Assembly (NCBI GenBank): GCA_023454395.1
Contig: JAEYFY010000311.1
Location: 1-5,178, forward strand
Length of the DNA: 5,178 nucleotides
Direction of reading: 5' to 3'
Source of the DNA: Pseudomonadota bacterium
Lineage (GTDB): Bacteria; Pseudomonadota; Gammaproteobacteria; Enterobacterales; Enterobacteriaceae
Every line of letters begins with the position of its first letter. Within the stretch, counting starts at the first letter, position 1. The notes beneath the pieces were generated by a model. That model did no database searches, had not been told where the DNA came from, and saw only the letters and a list, made by a program, of their open reading frames with translations. A program made the translations under genes and the position numbers. Positions 1 to 5,178 of the stretch are shown here, in pieces.

Positions 1-44
1 TCAAAAAGTCTTTTTCTACTGGTACTTAATGTAGTGGCGCTTTA

Positions 45-53
45 TGCTATACC
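45..53 (+). promoter_or_regulatory. possible extended -10 promoter upstream of tyrS
   Basis: The sequence TGCTATACC fits an extended -10 element (TG, one base, then a TATAAT-like hexamer) and lies about 58 bases before the preferred tyrS start. No convincing -35 box is visible; TTAATG at 26-31 is the best at suitable spacing and is poor. tyrS could instead be transcribed from a promoter or gene to the left of the window. This is a weak call made by eye. Confidence 0.22.
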
Positions 54-101
54 ACTTGTGTTTCACTTATATTTTAAATAGACAAAAAACAATAAACCGA
101 T

Positions 102-105
102 GGAG
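102..105 (+). promoter_or_regulatory. ribosome binding site that fixes the tyrS start at 112
   Basis: GGAG lies six bases before the ATG at 112, which is standard Shine-Dalgarno spacing. An in-frame ATG at 100 overlaps this motif and has no purine-rich site of its own in the AT-rich leader. Starting at 112 also gives exactly the 424 residues of E. coli TyrS, so the upstream ATG is probably not used. Confidence 0.7.
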
Positions 106-111
106 TCATTG

Positions 112-1386
112 ATGTCTAGCAAGAACCTAATCACACAATTGCAGGAGCGTGGGCTAATCGCTCAGGTCACGGATGAGGCAGCTTTAGTAGAGCGTTTGGA
201 GCAAGGTCCTATCGCTCTCTATTGTGGCTTCGATCCTACCGCTGATAGCCTGCACTTGGGGCATTTGGTTCCTTTGCTGTGTTTAAAACGATTCCAACTA
301 GCCGGGCATAAGCCTGTGGCGTTGGTGGGTGGTGCAACGGGTCTAATTGGTGATCCTAGTTTTAAAGCCACCGAGCGCAAACTGAATACCCAAGATACTG
401 TTCACGAATGGGTAGAAAAAATTCGTAAACAAGTGTCACCTTTCTTAGATTTCAACAGTGGTGAAAACAGTGCGGAATTAGCAAACAACTATGACTGGTT
501 TGGTCAAATGGATGTGCTGACATTCCTGCGTGATATCGGTAAACACTTCTCTGTGAACCAAATGATCAACAAAGAAGCGGTTAAACAACGTTTAAACCGT
601 GACGATGTGGGTATCTCTTTTACTGAATTCGCCTATAACCTATTACAAGCTTATGACTTTGCGTCATTAAATACGCAATTAGGTGTTGAATTACAAATCG
701 GTGGCTCTGATCAGTGGGGTAATATTACTTCAGGTATCGATTTAACCCGTCGTTTCAATCAGAAGCAAGTATTTGGTATGACTGTACCATTAATTACTAA
801 ATCTGATGGAACTAAATTTGGTAAGACAGAAGGCGGTGCGGTTTGGTTAGATCCTAAGAAAACAAGCCCATACAAATTCTACCAGTTCTGGATCAATACA
901 GCAGATGCTGACGTTTATCGCTTCTTAAAATTCTTCACATTTATGAGCATTGAAGAAATTAATGCACTTGAAGAAGAAGATAAAAATAGCGGTCAAGCGC
1001 CTCGTGCTCAACGTGTATTAGCAGAACTAGTTACTGGTTTAGTTCATGGCGAAGAAGGTTTAATCGCCGCTAAACGTATTACAGAAAGCTTATTCTCTGG
1101 TGCAATTGCAGACTTAACACAAGCTGACCTTGAACAATTAGCACAAGATGGTATGCCAACAATTGAGTTAGAAAAAGGCAGTGATTTGCAACAAGCACTG
1201 GTTAACGCAGAATTAGTTCCTTCTCGTGGTCAGGCTCGTACAATGATTGGTTCTAACGCAGTTTCAATTAATGGCGAAAAACAAGACAATCCTGAATACG
1301 TCTTTGAAGAAAAAGATTTCTTATTTGGTCATTATTCTATTTTGCGTCGCGGTAAAAAACATTACTGCCTCGTTATCTGGAAATAA
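112..1386 (+). CDS. tyrS: tyrosyl-tRNA synthetase TyrS
   Basis: This cytoplasmic class I aminoacyl-tRNA synthetase activates tyrosine with ATP and charges tRNA-Tyr; the family works as a homodimer. The protein has 424 residues, the same as E. coli TyrS, and aligns with it over the full length. Visible landmarks are the tyrosine-pocket Tyr37 in ALYCGF, the HIGH-type motif HLGH at residues 48-51, the pocket residues Tyr175 and Asp182, the segment [10 protein letters not shown] at 195-204, and the KMSKS-type loop KFGKT at 235-239. A C-terminal S4-like RNA-binding domain covers roughly 355-420. The start at 112 is preferred over the in-frame ATG at 100 because GGAG sits six bases upstream. A terminator follows the stop at once, and pdxY lies downstream as in E. 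coli. Oddly, the first 250 or so bases are clearly richer in GC and use other synonymous codons than the rest of the gene. Identity is essentially certain. Confidence 0.98.
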   Translation: MSSKNLITQLQERGLIAQVTDEAALVERLEQGPIALYCGFDPTADSLHLGHLVPLLCLKRFQLAGHKPVALVGGATGLIGDPSFKATERKLNTQDTVHEWVEKIRKQVSPFLDFNSGENSAELANNYDWFGQMDVLTFLRDIGKHFSVNQMINKEAVKQRLNRDDVGISFTEFAYNLLQAYDFASLNTQLGVELQIGGSDQWGNITSGIDLTRRFNQKQVFGMTVPLITKSDGTKFGKTEGGAVWLDPKKTSPYKFYQFWINTADADVYRFLKFFTFMSIEEINALEEEDKNSGQAPRAQRVLAELVTGLVHGEEGLIAAKRITESLFSGAIADLTQADLEQLAQDGMPTIELEKGSDLQQALVNAELVPSRGQARTMIGSNAVSINGEKQDNPEYVFEEKDFLFGHYSILRRGKKHYCLVIWK

Positions 1387-1394
1387 TTGACAGT

Positions 1395-1424
1395 AAAGGG
1401 CAGCCGGTGAGTTGCCCTTTTTCT
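1395..1424 (+). terminator. intrinsic terminator of tyrS
   Basis: The arms AAAGGGCA (1395-1402) and TGCCCTTT (1413-1420) are perfectly complementary. A G-T pair and a C-G pair extend the stem to 10 bp, leaving a six-base loop at 1405-1410. The 3' arm runs into a T5 tract ending at 1422. It starts eight bases after the tyrS stop codon, so most transcripts should end before pdxY. Confidence 0.88.
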
Positions 1425-1456
1425 TAATAACAATAAATAAACGTATATACCTCGCC

Positions 1457-1462
1457 TATGAT
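1457..1462 (+). promoter_or_regulatory. possible -10 box for pdxY
   Basis: TATGAT matches the sigma-70 -10 consensus at five of six positions and lies about 46 bases before the pdxY start, after the tyrS terminator. The hexamer 17 bases upstream (TAAATA, 1434-1439) is a poor -35 box. The terminator between tyrS and pdxY argues that pdxY needs its own promoter, but this exact site is uncertain. Confidence 0.3.
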
Positions 1463-1508
1463 GATAAAGCTTGGGTGTTGTGTGTATTCACAATAATCGG
1501 TTTATGTC

Positions 1509-2378
1509 ATGAAAAATATACTATCTATTCAGTCACATGTTGTTTTCGGTCATGCAGGTAACAGCGCCTCTGAGTTTCCAATGCGTCGTATGGGGGTAAA
1601 TGTTTGGCCGCTAAATACAGTGCAATTTTCAAATCACACACAATACCCAGAAAAGTGGACTGGCTGTGTTATGTCAGCAGAACATATTACTGAGATTGTT
1701 GATGGTATTGCTGCAATTGGTAAACTCTCACAATGTGATGCCGTACTCAGTGGTTATTTGGGATCGGCTGAACAAGGTTTACGTATTGTTGATATCGTTA
1801 AAAAAGTAAAACAAGCGAATCCTAACGCATGGTACTTTTGTGATCCTGTAATGGGACATCCTGAAAAAGGGTGTATTGTTCCTCCTGCTGTTTCAGGTGT
1901 ACTGTGTGAAGATGCACTACCTATTAGTGATATTATTGCACCTAATTTATTAGAGCTTGAAACATTAAGTGGTGGTAAAGCCCTTCATAATGTTGATGAA
2001 TGCGTCAATGCTGCTCGTGAATTGTGTAAACAAGGTCCAAAGATTGTATTAGTAAAACACTTATCACGCGCTGGATATCGTCATGATCGCTTTGAAATGC
2101 TGTTAGTAACCGCAGAGCATAGTTGGCATGTGAGTCGTCCATTAGTTGATTTTGGTGAACGTCAACCTGTGGGTGTCGGTGATTTAACAAGTGGTTTAAT
2201 GCTGGTGGATTTACTTAAAGGTGTTGAACTACAAACCGCATTAGAACACGTTGCTGCGGCAGTTTATGAAGTGATGCTAAAAACGAAAGAGATGAATGAG
2301 TACGAACTGCAACTCGTTGCTGCTCAAGATCAAATGGTGCATCCAACACACAAATTCTGCGCAACACAGATAGATTAA
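1509..2378 (+). CDS. pdxY: pyridoxal kinase PdxY
   Basis: This cytoplasmic ribokinase-fold kinase phosphorylates pyridoxal at the 5' position with ATP, making pyridoxal 5'-phosphate in vitamin B6 salvage. The product has 289 residues (E. coli PdxY has 287) and aligns throughout. Visible are the N-terminal substrate-side segment [14 protein letters not shown] (7-20), [12 protein letters not shown] (111-122) with Cys122 at the position reported to bond pyridoxal in the E. coli structure, [10 protein letters not shown] (142-151), and the anion-hole/catalytic motif GVGD (222-225) with Asp225 as catalytic base. The start is supported by alignment rather than by the ribosome site: only a weak CGG is seen at 1498-1500, and a two-codon reading frame (ATG TCA TGA, 1504-1512) overlaps the start codon. 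The gene follows tyrS as in E. coli, although a terminator separates them. A bidirectional terminator lies after the stop. The paralogue PdxK is less likely given the PdxY-specific stretches and the neighbourhood. Confidence 0.97.
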   Translation: MKNILSIQSHVVFGHAGNSASEFPMRRMGVNVWPLNTVQFSNHTQYPEKWTGCVMSAEHITEIVDGIAAIGKLSQCDAVLSGYLGSAEQGLRIVDIVKKVKQANPNAWYFCDPVMGHPEKGCIVPPAVSGVLCEDALPISDIIAPNLLELETLSGGKALHNVDECVNAARELCKQGPKIVLVKHLSRAGYRHDRFEMLLVTAEHSWHVSRPLVDFGERQPVGVGDLTSGLMLVDLLKGVELQTALEHVAAAVYEVMLKTKEMNEYELQLVAAQDQMVHPTHKFCATQID

Positions 2379-2400
2379 ACCACACAAATTCTAAGAAAAG

Positions 2401-2434
2401 AAAAAGCGGATATGAATGTTACGTCCGCTTTTTT
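2401..2434. terminator. bidirectional terminator between pdxY and gst
   Basis: The arms AAAAAGCGGA (2401-2410) and TCCGCTTTTT (2424-2433) form a perfect 10-bp stem with a 13-base loop. On the + strand the stem ends in T6 (2429-2434). On the - strand it ends in T5 followed by more T-rich sequence. It lies 22 bases after the pdxY stop and about 50 bases after the stop of the convergent gst gene, so it can end both transcripts. Confidence 0.88.
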
Positions 2435-2485
2435 ATTGTATTGAATTTATCTTTTATTCGGTTTTAACTTTTATAACGTTTTAAC

Positions 2486-3154
<669 letters not shown>

Positions 3155-3167
3155 TTACTAATATAAG

Positions 3168-3195
3168 ATGATAAGAGGTTCTAAGAAATTAGCAA
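3168..3195 (-). promoter_or_regulatory. candidate sigma-70 promoter of gst
   Basis: On the - strand, TTGCTA (3195-3190, four of six to the -35 consensus) and TATCAT (3173-3168, five of six to the -10 consensus) are 16 bases apart. Transcription would start near 3160, leaving a leader of about 60 bases. A second possible -10, TATATT (3165-3160), lies just downstream but lacks a good -35. The rest of the 212-base gap to the next gene is AT-rich, and I see no gene in it. Confidence 0.42.
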
Positions 3196-3281
3196 ACTCA
3201 AAAGGTGCGAATAAAAAAGGCTTTTGTAAATTTGTGAACAAGGCAGTTAATTGATGAAATTACACGAAAATAAATGCTCCC

Positions 3282-3297
3282 TATATTTTTAAATATA
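3282..3297 (-). terminator. weak AT-only hairpin after the membrane-protein gene
   Basis: TATATTT and AAATATA form seven-base inverted arms separated by two bases, 13 bases past the stop of the - strand gene at 3310. The stem has only A-T pairs and no clear T tract follows, so it would be a poor terminator. No better one is visible, so some read-through into gst is possible. Confidence 0.25.
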
Positions 3298-3309
3298 AAG
3301 AATATTTAT

Positions 3310-4014
3310 TTATGACTCTTCAAATGAAGGCAAAAATGAAATATCAAGGTAATAAATTTTTGGGTTCTTTTTATCAACATAAACGGTAACCAGCTCCCTA
3401 TTAATATAAGGTGTGGGATCAAAGAAGATATAACCACTTTTATAACGAATTAATCGATTGTTTAATGTATCATGATAATCAGCAATAATTTGATAGGGAG
3501 AACGGTGATTAAAACGAATGTGAGTATTAATAATAATTTCAGATATTTTTACATTGATAGGCATGCCATCACGTTTTAATCGTTGATCCCTTGTGGCTCT
3601 TCTTCTGATAAAATACAAAGGGATAAGCCCTGTTGATGCAAATACTAATCCCAAAATACTTAATATAGTTCCCGCGCCATATAAGCCTAAAAAGTTGTTT
3701 ATCGTTGCTCTTTGTGGATCACTAGGAAGATAAATAACGTTAATCTTTCCACCAAGATAAAAACGAGATTGGCTACCCCCTTCCGGTGAGCGAAACGTTA
3801 TTTCTTTATTATCTTCTGTATTGAACTGAATAATAGGGTGATAAAAGTAGTTACCATCAGAAGATTTACTCACACTTTGGTCAATAACAACGCCTGTTGT
3901 TTCTATTCCATTTCTTACTACATTTAATTCAGATTTAATAACGAATAAAGCCACAACAAAAATAATTGCACCAATAAGAGCAAAAATATAAAACAGAAAT
4001 CTAAATTTCTTCAT
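3310..4014 (-). CDS. DUF3592-like two-helix membrane protein, function unknown
   Basis: I recognise the pattern of DUF3592 proteins but know of no defined function. The 234 residues start with a basic stub (MKKFR) and a hydrophobic helix at about 6-27. A first soluble segment (28-105) carries family-like landmarks: TTGVVID (39-45), YHPIIQF (58-64), and YLGGKINVIYLPSDPQRATI (86-105). A second hydrophobic helix spans about 108-135 and ends in the positive cluster RRRATRDQRLKR (137-148). A C-terminal segment (150-234) repeats the theme with PYQIIADY, GYIFFDP, LVTVYVDKKNPKIYYLDISFLP. The positive stretch after helix two suggests that the N-terminus and C-terminal domain are cytoplasmic and the first soluble segment periplasmic; this is inference. 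AAGGA lies eight bases before the ATG, with a TATAAT box further up. GC in four 60-base lines counted by hand is about 33 percent, below fabI and tyrS. The gene sits alone between gst and fabI, so the context gives no role. Confidence 0.85.
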   Translation of the reverse strand: MKKFRFLFYIFALIGAIIFVVALFVIKSELNVVRNGIETTGVVIDQSVSKSSDGNYFYHPIIQFNTEDNKEITFRSPEGGSQSRFYLGGKINVIYLPSDPQRATINNFLGLYGAGTILSILGLVFASTGLIPLYFIRRRATRDQRLKRDGMPINVKISEIIINTHIRFNHRSPYQIIADYHDTLNNRLIRYKSGYIFFDPTPYINRELVTVYVDKKNPKIYYLDISFLPSFEES

Positions 4015-4022
4015 ACATTAAA

Positions 4023-4027
4023 TCCTT
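4023..4027 (-). promoter_or_regulatory. ribosome binding site of the DUF3592-like gene
   Basis: Read on the - strand this is AAGGA, eight bases before the ATG at 4014-4012. An out-of-frame ATG (4018-4016) lies between the two but opens only a six-codon frame, so 4014 is the likely start. Confidence 0.65.
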
Positions 4028-4068
4028 TTATTAATATGTAATTATTTTATCGCTAATATAAAGAAAAG

Positions 4069-4074
4069 ATTATA
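4069..4074 (-). promoter_or_regulatory. -10 box for the DUF3592-like gene
   Basis: On the - strand this is a perfect TATAAT, about 55 bases before the start codon. No good -35 is found: ACTTTT at 4097-4092 has the right 17-base spacing but matches poorly. It lies directly downstream of the stacked terminator repeats that follow fabI, where a fresh promoter is expected. Confidence 0.45.
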
Positions 4075-4162
4075 GGAATAAGCTAAAAAACAAAAGTGAA
4101 ATTTATCTAACAGAGTCATGATATTAAAAATGAAAGGGAAAAGGGAGATATTAGATAAAAAA

Positions 4163-4264
4163 CCGGTATTTAATAGAGTTAAGAGTAAAAACCGTAGAAG
4201 CAACATAAAAAAACCGGTATTTAATAGAGTTAAGAGTAAAAACCGTAGAAGCAACATAAAAAAA
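4163..4264. repeat. perfect tandem duplication of a 51-bp terminator-like unit
   Basis: Positions 4163-4213 and 4214-4264 are identical base for base. Each unit starts CCGGTATTTA and ends CATAAAAAAA. Inside each, CGGTATTTA and TAAAAACCG (4164-4172 with 4186-4194, and 4215-4223 with 4237-4245) form a nine-position stem with one A-A mismatch and a 13-base loop. On the - strand each hairpin is followed after one base by T6 (4162-4157) or T7 (4213-4207), the arrangement of an intrinsic terminator. Two shorter units, CCAC plus A7 (4265-4275) and CCAT plus A7 (4276-4286), continue the array toward the fabI terminator. The rest of the gap from 4015 to 4331 holds the promoter, ribosome site and fabI terminator; I see no convincing gene in it. 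Confidence 0.95.
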
Positions 4265-4279
4265 CCACAAAAAAACCAT

Positions 4280-4308
4280 AAAAAAACCAGCCTTAACAGT
4301 AAGGCTGG
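4280..4308 (-). terminator. intrinsic terminator of fabI
   Basis: On the - strand CCAGCCTTA and TAAGGCTGG form a perfect nine-base-pair stem around the tetraloop CTGT (stem 4308-4300 and 4295-4287), followed directly by T7 (4286-4280). It lies 23 bases after the fabI stop codon. Two more T7 tracts and two weaker hairpins follow, so there may be back-up termination. On the + strand the stem is followed only by CTTCTATT, so it acts mainly on fabI. Confidence 0.93.
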
Positions 4309-4331
4309 CTTCTATTATTTATAGAACAGAA

Positions 4332-5120
4332 TTATTTTAGTTCTAATTCATTCATTGCAGCGATGCTGAAACCACCATCTACGTGAATGATTTCACCTGT
4401 GATACCGCCAGATAAGTCAGAGCATAAGAATGCCGCTGTATTACCCACATCTTCGGTTGTTACAGTACGACGCAGAGGCGTTACTGATTCGCAATGGCTT
4501 AACATTTTACGGAAATCTTTGATACCAGATGCCGCTAATGTACGGATAGGGCCAGCAGAGATACCGTTAACACGAATACCTTCAGGGCCCATAGCATTTG
4601 CCATATAACGAACGTTAGCTTCTAAAGAGGCTTTCGCCAGACCCATAACGTTATAGTTAGGGATTGCACGTTCAGCACCTAAATAAGTCAGAGTTAATAG
4701 AGCTGAATTTGGATTTAGCATTTCACGGCTTGCTTTCGCCATAGCAACGAAGCTGTATGCACTGATATCGTGAGCAATTTTAAAGCCTTCACGAGTTACG
4801 GCATTAACATAGTCGCCATCTAATTGGTCAGCAGGAGCAAAACCGATAGAGTGAACAAAGCCATCGTATTTTGGCCAAACTTTTGCAAGTTCTGCGTACA
4901 TGGTATCAATGCTTTCGTCTTTTGACACATCACACTCTAATACGATATTTGAGTCTAATGATGCTGCAAATTCTTCAACGCGTGGTTTCAGTTTTTCATT
5001 TTGGTAAGTAAATGCAAGTTCTGCACCTTGGTCACGCATAGCTTTGGCAATACCATAAGCAATTGATAATTTACTAGCAACACCAGTAATAAGAATGCGT
5101 TTGCCGGTCATAAAGCCCAT
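4332..5120 (-). CDS. fabI: enoyl-[acyl-carrier-protein] reductase FabI (NADH)
   Basis: This cytoplasmic short-chain dehydrogenase/reductase performs the last step of each fatty-acid elongation cycle, reducing trans-2-enoyl-ACP with NADH; the family is tetrameric. It has 262 residues, the length of E. coli FabI, and aligns over the whole length, including the C-terminus AAMNELELK. Visible are the nucleotide-binding segment [14 protein letters not shown] (12-25), CDV (63-65), SIGFAP (91-96), and the catalytic pair Tyr156 and Lys163 in NYNVMGLAK, with Tyr146 in the active site. Gly93, Met159 and Phe203, positions where E. coli changes give triclosan resistance, carry the sensitive-type residues. 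Position 241 is Thr where E. coli has Ser. AAGGA lies seven bases before the ATG, and the frame starts MGFMTGKR like the family. A strong terminator follows the stop. Upstream sequence is cut at the window edge, so the full promoter and left neighbour are not visible. Confidence 0.98.
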   Translation of the reverse strand: MGFMTGKRILITGVASKLSIAYGIAKAMRDQGAELAFTYQNEKLKPRVEEFAASLDSNIVLECDVSKDESIDTMYAELAKVWPKYDGFVHSIGFAPADQLDGDYVNAVTREGFKIAHDISAYSFVAMAKASREMLNPNSALLTLTYLGAERAIPNYNVMGLAKASLEANVRYMANAMGPEGIRVNGISAGPIRTLAASGIKDFRKMLSHCESVTPLRRTVTTEDVGNTAAFLCSDLSGGITGEIIHVDGGFSIAAMNELELK

Positions 5121-5127
5121 AGCTGTA

Positions 5128-5132
5128 TCCTT
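5128..5132 (-). promoter_or_regulatory. ribosome binding site of fabI
   Basis: Read on the - strand this is AAGGA, seven bases before the ATG at 5120-5118. It supports the start that gives the usual FabI N-terminus. Confidence 0.7.
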
Positions 5133-5150
5133 GTTTTTTCGTAAATCGCG

Positions 5151-5156
5151 ATAATA
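5151..5156 (-). promoter_or_regulatory. possible -10 box of fabI
   Basis: On the - strand TATTAT matches the -10 consensus at five of six positions, about 31 bases before the start codon. A -35 box at 17-base spacing would fall on the window edge and cannot be judged. The 8-bp palindrome ATCGCGAT (5145-5152) overlaps it near the expected transcription start; I recognise no regulator for it. Confidence 0.35.
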
Positions 5157-5178
5157 ACATCATTCACAGTTTTATTTA

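Noticed and set aside
1..111. T-box riboswitch or tRNA-like leader before tyrS
   Set aside because: The visible leader is short, and no T-box core or tRNA fold is seen; T-box control of tyrS is typical of Firmicutes, not of this group.
2005..2190. 61-codon frame on the - strand
   Set aside because: It lies wholly antisense inside the well-conserved pdxY gene, has no ribosome site and matches nothing I recognise.
4042..4257. Hydrophobic 71-codon - strand frame spanning the repeats
   Set aside because: It starts in a T7 tract without a ribosome site and is made of terminator-like repeats, so a coding role is unlikely.
4163..4286. CRISPR array
   Set aside because: There are only two adjacent identical 51-bp units without unique spacers and no cas genes; this is a tandem duplication.
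4118..4324. Basic 68-codon + strand frame spanning the repeats
   Set aside because: It has no Shine-Dalgarno, reads through the fabI terminator stem and consists mainly of the duplicated 51-bp unit. Kept only as a weak finding.
4387..4608. 73-codon frame on the + strand
   Set aside because: It is antisense within fabI, whose conservation explains the sequence.
5121..5178. FadR-type operator in the fabI leader
   Set aside because: No TGG-N5-CCA-like palindrome is present in the part of the leader that lies in the window.

Overview
The window looks like a chromosomal stretch from a low-GC gammaproteobacterium of the Morganellaceae, most likely a Proteus species. TyrS, PdxY and FabI match their E. 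coli counterparts closely in length and motifs, while intergenic DNA and third codon positions are AT-rich. The glutathione transferase is very close, as I remember it, to the crystallised Proteus mirabilis enzyme PmGSTB1-1 but not identical, so a Proteus other than P. mirabilis is plausible. The species assignment is an inference; no search was run.

Layout. The first 1.4 kb holds tyrS (tyrosyl-tRNA synthetase, + strand), closed by an intrinsic terminator at 1395-1424. pdxY (pyridoxal kinase, + strand) follows after about 120 bp. A bidirectional terminator at 2401-2434 separates it from the convergent gst gene (beta-class glutathione S-transferase, - strand). The order tyrS-pdxY-gst is also found in E. 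coli. Next, on the - strand, comes a 234-residue two-helix membrane protein resembling DUF3592 proteins, with no E. coli counterpart in this neighbourhood that I know of. Last is fabI (enoyl-ACP reductase, - strand), whose promoter runs off the right edge.

The gap of about 317 bp between fabI and the membrane-protein gene is the most structured non-coding part. Reading down the - strand from fabI, it holds a perfect 9-bp terminator hairpin with a T7 tail, two 11-bp units each carrying a further T7 tract, and two identical tandem 51-bp units. Each 51-bp unit forms a hairpin that runs into a T6-T7 tract. After these lies a TATAAT-type promoter for the membrane-protein gene. The whole reads as stacked terminators insulating one transcription unit from the next, and its phased A-tracts may also bend the DNA.

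Functionally the genes are housekeeping: tRNA charging, vitamin B6 salvage, glutathione-linked detoxification and fatty-acid elongation. Nothing here indicates a defence system, mobile element, CRISPR array or RNA gene. The best candidates for something undescribed are the duplicated terminator-like repeat and the uncharacterised membrane protein.
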